Part shown: positions 1-7,869 of the stretch, one piece after another
Position numbering within the stretch: position 1 is the first letter of the stretch
Layout: each line of letters opens with the position of its first letter
From: an uncultured Lachnospiraceae bacterium
GTDB taxonomy: Bacteria; Bacillota; Clostridia; Lachnospirales; Lachnospiraceae
NCBI GenBank assembly: GCA_910577275.1
Contig: CAJTMW010000006.1
Location: forward strand, 142,559-206,558
Length of the DNA stretch: 64,000 nucleotides
Reading direction: 5' to 3'
Position numbers and translations under genes: made by a program
Notes under the pieces: generated by a model
What the model saw: only the letters and a program-made list of their open reading frames with translations
The model's database searches: none
Told to the model about the DNA's origin: nothing

Positions 1-351
1 TGCAAACCCCCGAACCCGCCGTGTTTTGCCGCGTCCGCTTTCCCCACACTCTCCGCGCAGTCCGCCATCTTCGCCGCAACTTACCTCGCCCTCTCCGCGC
101 AGTCCGCCATCTTCGCCGCAGCTTACCTCGTCCTCTCCGCGCGTTTTGCCCTGCAGCCTCTCCAGACGGATGCCGGCTCTCCAGGTAAAAATCGAAATCA
201 GAATCAGAACCGCCAGTCCCCGCATGTCTATCCATCCGCAGAAAGCGTAGCTGGAAAGAAGAAGAAGGGCAGGACGGCAATTTACCGGCAACAAAAAGAA
301 CAGTGTCACAACAATCCCCAGAAAAACGGGAAAAATCATTGTCACAAACAA
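1..351 (-). CDS. MBOAT family O-acyltransferase, N-terminal part (runs off the left edge)
   Basis: The reading frame is open for 117 codons from a TTG at 351 to the window edge. The TTG is preceded by a GGGAG ribosome site nine bases upstream; an ATG at 339 is possible but too far from that site. The protein starts with a hydrophobic segment and then LLPVNCRPALLLLSSYAFCGW, the layout of AlgI/DltB-type membrane-bound O-acyltransferases, where the first helix leads into a positively charged turn and an F-x-W segment. A second membrane segment follows (LAVLILISIF). From about residue 70 it becomes a charged Gly/Glu/Arg-rich loop made of a 14-residue tandem repeat. MBOAT proteins of this group acetylate exported polysaccharides or D-alanylate teichoic acid. 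The catalytic His region lies outside the window, so the substrate is unknown. Family assignment is by recognition of the N-terminus only. Confidence 0.6.
   Translation of the reverse strand, partial: MFVTMIFPVFLGIVVTLFFLLPVNCRPALLLLSSYAFCGWIDMRGLAVLILISIFTWRAGIRLERLQGKTRGEDEVSCGEDGGLRGEGEVSCGEDGGLRGECGESGRGKTRRVRGFA
49..142. repeat. 42-bp tandem repeat, about 2.2 copies, inside the MBOAT gene
   Basis: Copy 1 is 49-90, copy 2 is 91-132 (two mismatches), and a partial third copy starts at 133 (10 bp). The unit is a multiple of three, so it adds 14 residues per copy (GGLRGEGEVSCGED on the minus strand) in the predicted loop after the second membrane segment. The unit is GC-rich, and the number of copies could vary by slippage. 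Confidence 0.85.
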
Positions 352-691
352 TGTGCTCCACTCCCATCATTTAGTTTTTATTCACGTACACTGTCTGCTG
401 CCTGTCTTCTCATAGAAACAAGATTTCCATCTTGCTGATTTCATGCAAAAATTGTTTCCCTAGAAGCGTGGCTTTGACGCAAACCGCTTTGGTTTCACTC
501 CTCAGGTTTGCTCTGGTCGTTTTTAACTGCCTATTAGTATAACAAAAAAGAAGCCTTTTATAAGGCCTCTTTTCCAAAATTAAGAAATACTTAAGAGAAT
601 ATTCCATAATATCTCATAAATATACTGTTATAAGATAATCTTCCAGGTAAAAAACCGGCGTTAAAAAAATTTTCTTCCGCATTCATGCCGC
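352..691. other. Intergenic region between the oxidoreductase operon and the MBOAT gene
   Basis: About 340 bp without a supported gene. It contains a minus-strand terminator at 543-570 and AT-rich sequence on both sides, which presumably includes the MBOAT promoter. A 65-codon minus-strand frame (410-607) crosses the terminator and has no ribosome site or recognisable domain, so it was not called. Confidence 0.5.
543..570 (-). terminator. Rho-independent terminator of the 2-oxoacid oxidoreductase operon
   Basis: On the minus strand the sequence forms an 8-bp stem, GAGGCCTT/AAGGCTTC with one G-U pair, a 4-base loop and then TTTTTT. It lies about 120 bp after the stop of the upstream gene. Confidence 0.8.
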
Positions 692-3007
692 TTACAGAAT
701 CGGGCTCTCCGATTTTGCTTTCAGCCGCGCAAACCTTCTGTCGATTTCGCTTTGCAGCTCCTCCACCACTTCTCTGTACTCCACCTTTTGCAGGTGTCTG
801 GTTCGCCCCATCATGGAGAGCCAGTCAAGAACCGGTATCTTTTTCCCGGCCTGCTCCGGGTTATAATTCAGCGTTGTTTTTCCTTTTTCCACCTCATAGA
901 GAGGGAAAAAGCAGCAGTCCACCGCGGAGGCAATCACCTTCCGCTCAGTTGCCGGGGTATCGTTCCAGTTTAAGGGGCAGGCGGAGAGGGCTTTCACGTA
1001 AGCCGTGCCGGTGGTTTTAGCATAATATGCCGCCTTGGCCGCCTTTTTGATAAAGTCAACGGGATTGGATTCCGCCATGGTCGCCACATAGGGAATGCCG
1101 GTTGCCGCCATCATCTGGGGCATATCCTTATGGAAAAAGGTCTTTCCATACTGATATTTCCCCACATGGGAGGTGGCGCTTCTGGCTCCTTTCGGGGTGG
1201 AGTAGGAAAGCTGGTAGCCTGTGTTCATATAACCGCCGTTGTCGTATTCAAACAAAATCAGCCGGTGTCCCCGGAGCGCCGTCCCCAGGGCGGAGCCCAT
1301 ACCGATATCCATGCCGCCGTCTCCGCTTACCATCACAAAAATAATATCGCCGGGCGGGATTTCTCCCTTCTTTTGCTTCCGGTAACAGATTTCCGCAAGG
1401 CCGCTTAAAGTCGCCGCCCCATTCTGGAACAGATTGTGAAGATAGGGCACCTTAAAGCTTGTGCGGGGATAGGCGGTAGTGACAATCATTCCGCAGCCGG
1501 TCTGGAAAAGAAGCACCACCGGGTCTTCTATGGCCCGCAAAAGAAGATTGATATTTACAGGAATCCCGCAGCCCGGACAGGCGCCGTGCCCCGGCGCAAG
1601 CCGCTTGGGAACCGCCGCGGTGGCGTTCAGGGTGCCGCCGCTTACCTGGGCGAAGCCTTCCCCGGACTCTGTTACAGAGGTTGCGCCAATCCTTGTCCGC
1701 TCTGCAGTAAGAGGGGCGAAGAAGGGAGCGTCGGCTTTTTTGCCGCCTTCTGCTGCTTCAGGACACTTTTCAGCCCCTTTGCTGGTTTCTGATACCGTTT
1801 TTTCCTCCCGTGCCTCCCTGCCATTTCCTGTCCCGGCATTTTCATCCACGCCATAATATCCAAAATCCGGCGTATCGGGATTTTCCGCCCACTCCGCCAT
1901 CCGCACCGCGTCCTCTGTAAAAAAGTCCAGACCCCCAAGCCCGTAAATCAGACTTTTAATTTTGACAATACTGCCGTACCTTTGCATGGCTGCCCGGACC
2001 TCTATGGACAGATTGCCGCCTCCCGCGCCGTAGCTGTCCTGCCTGTCAGCCACCAAAAGGCAGGAGGCATTCTTACAGTATTCATGAACCTCCTCGTAAG
2101 GAAAAGGACGCAGCGTATGAACCGTCACGATGCCCGCCTTTTTGCCCTTACCGCGAAGCTCGTCCACCGCCTCTCTTGCCGTCTCGTAAGACGAACCAAG
2201 CAGAATCAAAATCGTATCCGCATCCTCATGACAATATCCTTCCGCCTTATCATAGCTCCGCCCTGACATTTCCCCGTAAGACTCAAAAAGCTCCGGCAGC
2301 TTTCTGCCGGCCTCCTCCATTGCCAGATGAAGCTGATACCTGTTGCCAATCAAATCCGGTTCGTTCATATAAGAGCCCACGGTAATGGGATGCTCCAGGT
2401 CAAGGAAAGGGTACTCCTCCTTTTTCGCCCCGATAAAGTCCCTCACAGCCTCTCCCCGCTCAAACCGCATACACCTTCTTTTCTGGTGGCTGGTAAAAAA
2501 TCCGTCGTAAGCCACGATTACCGGAAGCCGCACCGCCTCCGCCAGCTTCAGCGCAATGATATTGAAATCGTATACCTCCTGAGCCGTCTTTGCAAAAAGA
2601 ATGGGCCATCCGGCATTTAACATAAACATAATGTCGCTGTGGTCGCCTTTAATGGACAGCGGCCCCGAAATGGTCCGGCAGACCACATTCATCACCATAG
2701 GGTATCTGGTGCCCGACTGCACCGGGAATTGCTCCAGGGCATACAAAAGACCGTTTGCGCTGGTAGCGTTGATTACCCTGCCGCCGCCCACGGACGCTCC
2801 ATAGCAGATTCCCGCTGCGCTGTGCTCTCCCTCCGCAGCTATCATAATCAGGTCGGTTTCCCCGCCCGCCTTCATGGTATCCAGTCCCTCTGCTATCTGA
2901 GTGGAAGGGGTGATTGGATAATAGCCCATCAGGTCATAACCTATCTGTTTGATGGCAATCGTCGCCATCTCGTTTCCGCTTGCGTATTCCATTACCTGTT
3001 TTTCCAT
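692..3007 (-). CDS. 2-oxoacid:ferredoxin oxidoreductase, fused alpha and beta (thiamine diphosphate) subunits
   Basis: This cytoplasmic enzyme oxidatively decarboxylates a 2-oxoacid (pyruvate, branched-chain or 2-oxoglutarate type) to an acyl-CoA and passes electrons to ferredoxin. Residues 1 to about 385 are the alpha subunit, with the YYPITPSTQIAE motif near the N-terminus. A charged, low-complexity linker follows to about 460. The rest is the beta subunit with the cluster motif CPGCG and the thiamine diphosphate motif GDGG...DNGGY. In most Clostridia alpha and beta are separate genes (about 350 and 250 residues), or all four domains form one chain of about 1170, so this 771-residue two-domain fusion is unusual. 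The ATG overlaps the stop of the gamma-delta gene by one base (TAATG), so the two are co-translated. The substrate cannot be decided from sequence. Confidence 0.88.
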   Translation of the reverse strand: MEKQVMEYASGNEMATIAIKQIGYDLMGYYPITPSTQIAEGLDTMKAGGETDLIMIAAEGEHSAAGICYGASVGGGRVINATSANGLLYALEQFPVQSGTRYPMVMNVVCRTISGPLSIKGDHSDIMFMLNAGWPILFAKTAQEVYDFNIIALKLAEAVRLPVIVAYDGFFTSHQKRRCMRFERGEAVRDFIGAKKEEYPFLDLEHPITVGSYMNEPDLIGNRYQLHLAMEEAGRKLPELFESYGEMSGRSYDKAEGYCHEDADTILILLGSSYETAREAVDELRGKGKKAGIVTVHTLRPFPYEEVHEYCKNASCLLVADRQDSYGAGGGNLSIEVRAAMQRYGSIVKIKSLIYGLGGLDFFTEDAVRMAEWAENPDTPDFGYYGVDENAGTGNGREAREEKTVSETSKGAEKCPEAAEGGKKADAPFFAPLTAERTRIGATSVTESGEGFAQVSGGTLNATAAVPKRLAPGHGACPGCGIPVNINLLLRAIEDPVVLLFQTGCGMIVTTAYPRTSFKVPYLHNLFQNGAATLSGLAEICYRKQKKGEIPPGDIIFVMVSGDGGMDIGMGSALGTALRGHRLILFEYDNGGYMNTGYQLSYSTPKGARSATSHVGKYQYGKTFFHKDMPQMMAATGIPYVATMAESNPVDFIKKAAKAAYYAKTTGTAYVKALSACPLNWNDTPATERKVIASAVDCCFFPLYEVEKGKTTLNYNPEQAGKKIPVLDWLSMMGRTRHLQKVEYREVVEELQSEIDRRFARLKAKSESPIL

Positions 3008-4152
3008 TATACTTCTCCTCCTTCCATTCTTTTTTCCGTCAGGTAAGATTCCGAAGTGATATAGCCGTCAGGTCCCGCTTCTATATAATAGTCGGGCTTA
3101 CGCAGCAAATCCTGATTGGGAAGGAAATACTTTTTATCCGGGTGCTCCGCTTCCAGTCCCTTTACCAGAGCATTCACCGGACACACATCCACACAGCGCA
3201 GGCAGCCCTTACAGTGATAGTAATCCAGCCCTTTGTTTACCATCATTTCCCGTCCGTTGTATTCCCCCTTTGCAAACTGGAATACCATGTCCGGGCAGGC
3301 GGAATCGCAAAATCCGCAGTTAATGCATCTTTCCTTAATAAAAACAGGGATATAGCCCTGCCTTGAGGGAGATAAATCAGCCACCACTGTGCTTCCGAAT
3401 CTGGGGTTGATTCCACCCTCGGGCATGGCGGGAGAGACTGCCTTTGCCGGACAATGAGCGCTTTTACGGTCTGCTTTCCTGTCGGTCTTTTCCCTGCCGT
3501 CTGTACCGGGACTGCCTTTCATGCCAATACCTGCTGTCTCCTCCACTTCCTCATATCCCCGCCTGATACCCTCCAGATTTCCTTTCAGCGCATCCGGGTA
3601 TTTTTTGCCCAGGGCCGCTTCGCAGACCTTATTGATATCCGAAAGGGGCACAAAGCCCATCACTTTTGCCATGGCTCCAAGCATCACCACATTAATCCGC
3701 GAACGGGTTTCCATGGCTATTTTCTGAGCTCTCACCCCGTAACAGGCTTTCACTCTTACGGGTACCGCCGCCCTCTCCCTGCCTTCCTCCAGGGCAAGAA
3801 TCACCTCCGTATTTTCATCGCAGCCCTCCCACACCTTTTCATCCTGCATCAGCGCCTGGTGAAAAATTACAAGCAAATCGGGATGGATTACAGGCGAATG
3901 GACTCTGATTTCCGTCTCCTTTGCGCAATATCTGATGTATCCCTTAACCGGGGTGCCGGTCTTTTCCGAACCATAGCTGGAAAAGCTCACGCTGTTTAAA
4001 TCCAGATGCTTAACGCCAAGCTCCCCGAGCATTTTTCCGCACAGATTGGCGCCAAGGCCGCCGATGCTTTCCAGCCGGATTTCGTAATATTTACTGCCCG
4101 CGCGAAGCGGCAGCCGCGTTTTTGCTTTTGTTTCATTTATCTCCTGCTGCAT
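3007..4152 (-). CDS. 2-oxoacid:ferredoxin oxidoreductase, fused gamma and delta (2x[4Fe-4S]) subunits
   Basis: Residues 1 to about 190 are the gamma domain, with GGLGANLCGKMLGE and SYGSEKTGTPV, which bind coenzyme A and pair with the alpha subunit. A linker of about 50 charged residues leads to a ferredoxin-type delta domain with two clusters, CINCGFCDSACP and CKGCLRCVDVCP. This chain and the next gene would form the complete alpha-beta-gamma-delta enzyme as a two-polypeptide heterodimer. The gene is first in the operon, with a purine-rich ribosome site (AAAGGA) before the ATG. The C-terminal half after the second cluster includes a short tail typical of delta subunits. The assignment to the family is firm and the oxoacid is not. 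Confidence 0.88.
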   Translation of the reverse strand: MQQEINETKAKTRLPLRAGSKYYEIRLESIGGLGANLCGKMLGELGVKHLDLNSVSFSSYGSEKTGTPVKGYIRYCAKETEIRVHSPVIHPDLLVIFHQALMQDEKVWEGCDENTEVILALEEGRERAAVPVRVKACYGVRAQKIAMETRSRINVVMLGAMAKVMGFVPLSDINKVCEAALGKKYPDALKGNLEGIRRGYEEVEETAGIGMKGSPGTDGREKTDRKADRKSAHCPAKAVSPAMPEGGINPRFGSTVVADLSPSRQGYIPVFIKERCINCGFCDSACPDMVFQFAKGEYNGREMMVNKGLDYYHCKGCLRCVDVCPVNALVKGLEAEHPDKKYFLPNQDLLRKPDYYIEAGPDGYITSESYLTEKRMEGGEV

Positions 4153-4339
4153 TCCATACTGTCCTTTCTTTCAGGCAAAGTCTGTTGTCTCCAGATACAG
4201 TATGTTTTTTTTCGGGGGAAATATACATTTTCAGAAAAGGTTGAGAAATGAGAGCAATTTTATACAAGCGCAGCTGTTTCCACACTCTTATAATGACGTT
4301 ATCGGAATTTAAAAATTCAAACAGCAGGAGGAAAAATTT

Positions 4340-4729
4340 ATGAGCAGTAATTTATTTGAAACATTTAACAGGGGAACGCTTAAGCTTCCTGAAAAATCGG
4401 TGGAATTTGCAGATATTCCATGGTGCAGACACCCGGAATTTGAAGGAGTGGAATTAAAGCACATCGTTACCGGAGCAAATACAGACGGGCGCTTCAGCTG
4501 CCATCTCGTCCGTATCGCGCCCCATAAGCGCATTGGAAATCATATTCATCAGACCCAGGTGGAAATTCACGAGGTCATTGACGGCGCCGGTGTGTGTATC
4601 AATGGCGGGACTGAACTTATCTATAAAACAGGTATCGTTTCCGTGATACCGTCCGGTGCGCCGCATGAAATAGACGCAGGTGAAACGGGATTGTATCTGT
4701 TCGCCAAATTTGTTCCGGCATTATGTTAA
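4340..4729 (+). CDS. Cupin-domain protein
   Basis: A 129-residue single-domain cupin. The first cupin motif is visible as HKRIGNHIHQTQVEIHEVIDGAG (about residues 67-90), with His-x-His and Glu positions suited to metal binding, and the second as IPSGAPHEIDAGETG. The start has an AGGAGG site six to eight bases upstream. A TATAAT box lies at 4289-4294 without a good -35. It converges with an AraC regulator and overlaps its 3' end by four bases. Small cupins of this kind are isomerases, sugar-binding proteins or sensors, and nothing here fixes the substrate. Confidence 0.8.
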   Translation: MSSNLFETFNRGTLKLPEKSVEFADIPWCRHPEFEGVELKHIVTGANTDGRFSCHLVRIAPHKRIGNHIHQTQVEIHEVIDGAGVCINGGTELIYKTGIVSVIPSGAPHEIDAGETGLYLFAKFVPALC

Positions 4730-5367
4730 ACCTGTAAGCCCGCCGCCCGTTTATACTCATTTGGCGTCAGTCTGACGATTTTACGAAAGCATCGGTCAAA
4801 GTGGCTCTGGTCGCAAAATCCTGTGGCATGGGCCACTCTGGTCACGCTTTCACCCTTTTCCAAAAGCTTCTGCGCCTTTCTGATTCTGCACTGTAACTGA
4901 AACTGATGCGGGGTCAGGCCGCAGCAAATCTTAAACTGTCGAATCATATGGTAAGGACTTACGCACATATCCTTTGCCATGTCCCTGATAAGAAAAACAT
5001 TCTCCGGCGCATTTAAAATGGTTTGTCTCAGCTTTTTTATATAGCTGACATCGGCCTGTCCAGCCATTTCGCCCATCGCTTTATCAACCGGAATACACAC
5101 ACTGAGCATGGTATAGGCACTATCGTCTGCTGGTTCTATCGCATGGGAGATATCCGGCATGATGTAAAAGGCTTCGCCGGCGCGGCAGAGACCTTCCCTC
5201 CCATTACAAACAAGACGGACCGTTCTTTCCATAATATAACCTACTGTAATGTGACTTGCGTGTGTATGCATCGGATAGGAACGTGTGGAGTTTTCGCAAT
5301 ATATAACATCCGTATTTTTATCTGAATAATATTTTATATTTCCATGTTCTGTTTTCAGAGTTTCCAT
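4726..5367 (-). CDS. AraC family transcriptional regulator
   Basis: 213 residues. The N-terminal half is a cupin-like sensing domain (MHTHASHITVGYI and AGEAFYIMPDISHAIEP). The C-terminal half has two helix-turn-helix motifs, FLIRDMAKDMCVSPYHMIRQF and VTRVAHATGFCDQSHFDRCF, ending in the family signature LTPNEYKR. It probably senses a small molecule and activates transcription. It is convergent with the cupin gene, which is a plausible but unproven target. The protein is shorter than the usual 280-300 residues because the sensing domain is compact. Confidence 0.9.
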   Translation of the reverse strand: METLKTEHGNIKYYSDKNTDVIYCENSTRSYPMHTHASHITVGYIMERTVRLVCNGREGLCRAGEAFYIMPDISHAIEPADDSAYTMLSVCIPVDKAMGEMAGQADVSYIKKLRQTILNAPENVFLIRDMAKDMCVSPYHMIRQFKICCGLTPHQFQLQCRIRKAQKLLEKGESVTRVAHATGFCDQSHFDRCFRKIVRLTPNEYKRAAGLQV

Positions 5368-5386
5368 AATCCCCGGCTCCTGCTGC

Positions 5387-5518
5387 TTACGCCATCTGCA
5401 TCACTTTGGTCGCAAGCTCTTTTTCTCTGTCAAGCAAATATTCCCCCAAAACATTCCGGTTCTTGCATATACGAATTGTTTCTGTAGCCGCCCTCTCCTC
5501 ACGCCGCCAAATCCCTTC
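5387..5518 (-). pseudogene. Remnant of an Rpn/PD-(D/E)XK family transposase-like protein (C-terminal tail)
   Basis: The minus frame ending at the TAA at 5387-5389 reads EERAATETIRICKNRNVLGEYL followed by LDREKELATKVMQMA. This Arg/Glu-rich tail with 'ICK..NVL.EYL..RE' resembles the C-terminus of the Rpn/YhgA-like nuclease family common in Lachnospiraceae. No start, ribosome site or nuclease core is present. The frame runs into the end of the ABC permease in another register, so only a fragment is left. Family assignment is from recall of the tail pattern and is tentative. Confidence 0.4.
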
Positions 5519-6299
5519 TCCCGTAAATTACCCACGCTGCGGCAAAGGAAATCACCGCCGCCAGCGCACTGACTGCCACCATACTGCCCTCAATCCTTCC
5601 GCCGGTAAAAATATCCGTGGCATTGGAAAAATAGTAAGGCGTTACATACTTCAAATCCTCGATGTCCGGCACAATCCGGCACATCAAATCCATTATATAT
5701 AGAAGAACCGCAAATCCCAGCGCCGCTCCCGTCTGCTTTCTTTTGCAGATTGCGGATATCAGAAAGCACAGGCTCCCCACTTCCAGCTGCATCAGAAGCT
5801 GCGCGGCGTGGAATAGCGCCAGGTTTTTTCCCGACGGCATTTCCCCGGCCAGCGCAAATCCCGCAAATTCCCAGATAACACATAAAAAATTGAATAGTAA
5901 AATCATTGCCGCTGCCGATAAGTACTTCCAGCATACAATATATCCTCTGCCCAGCGGCAGGGTATTCAAAAATTCCGAGGTATGCCCTTCCTCCTCTTTT
6001 GACAGCATACAAACGCCTGTCATCGCGGCGAACATCGCCCCTCCAATAGCATAAATCAGAGCCACCTCCGTGGCGAAAAAGCCCTCCATGGTACTGACGT
6101 TCATCCGGTCAAGCCCCAGCGCCGAGGAAAAAGTCCCCATCTGAGCATAGGCGTCCGCCATTTTCTCCATAGACTCCTTAAGGCCGCCGAAAAGAAGAAT
6201 ACAGCCAAAGCAGGAAAATCCCACGCAGGCCGCCCATATAATTATTAATTTTAGATTTAATTTTAACTCATGTTTGAATAGTATCATCATATCCTCCAT
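5499..6299 (-). CDS. ABC-2 type transporter permease
   Basis: 266 residues with six predicted membrane segments: LIIIWAACVGFSCFGCILLF near the N-terminus, then segments around residues 60-80, 105-135, 160-185, 195-215 and 235-260. The loop EEEGHTSEFLNTLPLGR is typical of ABC-2 permeases of the export type. It is the last gene of an operon with a LytTR regulator, a DUF3021 protein and an ABC ATPase, about 100 bp after the ATPase gene. It would form the membrane channel of that exporter. The substrate is unknown; similar clusters handle lipids or peptides. Confidence 0.85.
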   Translation of the reverse strand: MEDMMILFKHELKLNLKLIIIWAACVGFSCFGCILLFGGLKESMEKMADAYAQMGTFSSALGLDRMNVSTMEGFFATEVALIYAIGGAMFAAMTGVCMLSKEEEGHTSEFLNTLPLGRGYIVCWKYLSAAAMILLFNFLCVIWEFAGFALAGEMPSGKNLALFHAAQLLMQLEVGSLCFLISAICKRKQTGAALGFAVLLYIMDLMCRIVPDIEDLKYVTPYYFSNATDIFTGGRIEGSMVAVSALAAVISFAAAWVIYGRRDLAA

Positions 6300-6369
6300 A
6301 CAAAAGTTCTTCTCAGGCCGATTACTTATCCCCGCACCACTCTGTCCTTTGAGTCAACGCCCCACAACA

Positions 6370-6416
6370 GTCAAATGCCTGAAAGCAGTCACCTGGCTCA
6401 TTGCTCGCGGGAATCA
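6370..6416 (+). repeat. Dispersed structured repeat, copy C (left end missing)
   Basis: This copy has the conserved GTCAAATG, a small hairpin CTGAAAGCAG, the pairing partner TGGCTCATTG and the conserved end CTCGCGGGAAT. It lies between two genes of the ABC exporter operon, in the antisense direction. Its right end supplies the last codons and stop of the ATPase gene (6398). Confidence 0.6.
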
Positions 6417-7414
6417 TAATAATGTATAAACAGTTCCTCCAGCGACGGTTCTTCAATCAGTAAATCCTCCACATTCCGTCCCTCCAGCTTTTTCAGCAGC
6501 TCTTTCATGCTTCCTGTGTGGACAAATTCCTCCACAATTCCGTTTTCCGTCAGCTTAATCCGGCGCAGATTCGACTTTGAAAGATTTTCCACCGTATCGA
6601 CTCTGATAATCGCGCCATCCCTGATAATCGCCGCATTTCTGCAGTACCGCTTTACCTCCGAAATCACATGGGAAGATAAAAAACAGGTCGTCCCCTGGGC
6701 GTTATATTCCAGTATCAGTTTGAAAAAGGCTTCCTGCATCAGCGGGTCAAGACCGGAGGTTGGCTCGTCCAGTATAAGGAGCCTTGGTTTGTGCTGCATT
6801 GCGCAGACAATACTTACCTTCTTCCGGTTCCCTAAAGACAGCTCCTCGATTTTCTTTTCCCTGTCCACCTTGAGAAGATCGCAAATCCGCTCTGATTCTT
6901 CCGCGCAGTCCCTTCGCCCTGCCCCGGCGCTCCCTGACGCGCCGACGTCGCCAATCTCCTTCCCTGCGCTTCCTGCCGCGCCGGCTCCGCCAGTCTCCTT
7001 CCCTGCGTTCCCCGCCGCAAAGCCAGCCGCCCTCCCGGCACCGCTCGCCTCCGCCGCAAAGGCAATCACATCCTTTACTTTCATTGTCGGATAAAACATG
7101 GCTTCGGAGGGCATGTAGCCTATCTGGCTCAAAACCTCCCTGCGGTTTTTGACCGCATCTCTTTGAAGGAGCTTTATCTGACCTTCCTGAAAGCGTATAA
7201 GACCTAACATGCTTCGTATGGTAGTAGACTTACCCGCCCCGTTGGGGCCCAAAAACCCGAAGATGTCGCCCTCCTTTACCGTCAGTGAAATATTTCTTAC
7301 TCCCCGGTGCTTCCCGTAATTCTTGGTCAGGCCGCTGATTTCAATTGCATAGCGCTCCGCCCCTCCGTTTACGGTTTCCTGATTTCCCTTAATTTGTCCT
7401 TCTACTCTGTTCAT
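6398..7414 (-). CDS. ABC transporter ATP-binding protein with a Gly/Ala repeat insertion
   Basis: 338 residues. Walker A is GPNGAGKST (about residue 55), the signature is LSLGNRKKVS, and Walker B is LLILDEPTSGLDP. The C-terminal extension is of the type found in exporters paired with ABC-2 permeases. Between the Q-loop region (IGYMPSEAMFYPTMKVKDVI) and the signature there is an extra stretch of about 45 residues, rich in Gly and Ala and built from a 13-residue repeat, which the family normally lacks. It sits in the helical subdomain. The gene overlaps the DUF3021 gene by four bases (ATGA) and precedes the permease. It energises that permease. Confidence 0.92.
   Translation of the reverse strand: MNRVEGQIKGNQETVNGGAERYAIEISGLTKNYGKHRGVRNISLTVKEGDIFGFLGPNGAGKSTTIRSMLGLIRFQEGQIKLLQRDAVKNRREVLSQIGYMPSEAMFYPTMKVKDVIAFAAEASGAGRAAGFAAGNAGKETGGAGAAGSAGKEIGDVGASGSAGAGRRDCAEESERICDLLKVDREKKIEELSLGNRKKVSIVCAMQHKPRLLILDEPTSGLDPLMQEAFFKLILEYNAQGTTCFLSSHVISEVKRYCRNAAIIRDGAIIRVDTVENLSKSNLRRIKLTENGIVEEFVHTGSMKELLKKLEGRNVEDLLIEEPSLEELFIHYYDSREQ
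6927..7020. repeat. 39-bp tandem repeat inside the ABC ATPase gene
   Basis: Two full units (6927-6965 and 6966-7004) are followed by a degenerate third starting at 7005. Each unit adds 13 residues (GKETGGAGAAGSA-like on the minus strand) and keeps the frame. The units differ at several positions, so the duplication is not recent. Confidence 0.75.
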
Positions 7415-7869
7415 TTTTCCGCCCCCTTCTTGAACTCCGACAGCATCTTATTCAGGTTATTGGTGTCAATCATCCTCTTTGCCTTGTTCAGCCAAAAGAC
7501 GCACAGATAGACAACCAGCATATACAGCGAAAACAGGACGCTTGCCATAAGGCTTTTATCAAACCAGCCAAGGAGATACGAAACGCTACTGTAAACGCCG
7601 GTGCCGAAAATAATTCCCATTACGCCTTTTCTTTCAATCTGCTCCGCTTCGTCAAAATTCTGGAAGACATATACCTGAAAGTATCCGACAAAATATGCCG
7701 CAAGTATCATCTCAAACATATAAAGAATACTTCCGAAATATGTCCTGTTATAAAGCAACCACGCGAAGTAAAAGAACAGGATGCACGAAAAATAAAGGCA
7801 CGCCTTATACTCTATCATGATTTCTTTGCTTAAATAATCCTTAAACCAGGTCCACAGCCTATTCTTCAT
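7411..7869 (-). CDS. DUF3021 family membrane protein
   Basis: 152 residues with four membrane segments (ACLYFSCILFFYFAWLLY; LYMFEMILAAYFVGYFQVY; VMGIIFGTGVYSSVSYLLGW; SVLFSLYMLVVYLCVFWL) and a short positively charged C-terminal tail. DUF3021 proteins are nearly always encoded beside a LytTR DNA-binding protein and are thought to be membrane partners that restrain it. That is the arrangement here: the gene overlaps the LytTR gene by 11 bases and the ATPase gene by four. The family call rests on topology and context. Confidence 0.75.
   Translation of the reverse strand: MKNRLWTWFKDYLSKEIMIEYKACLYFSCILFFYFAWLLYNRTYFGSILYMFEMILAAYFVGYFQVYVFQNFDEAEQIERKGVMGIIFGTGVYSSVSYLLGWFDKSLMASVLFSLYMLVVYLCVFWLNKAKRMIDTNNLNKMLSEFKKGAEK

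Noticed and set aside
49..142. Tandem repeat as a CRISPR array
   Set aside because: The copies are contiguous without unique spacers and code in frame within a protein.
26..250. 74-codon plus-strand frame rich in Pro and Ser
   Set aside because: It is the antisense of the tandem repeat in the MBOAT gene; the repetitive composition comes from that repeat.
410..607. 65-codon minus-strand reading frame after the oxidoreductase operon
   Set aside because: It spans the operon terminator hairpin, has no ribosome site and no recognisable domain.
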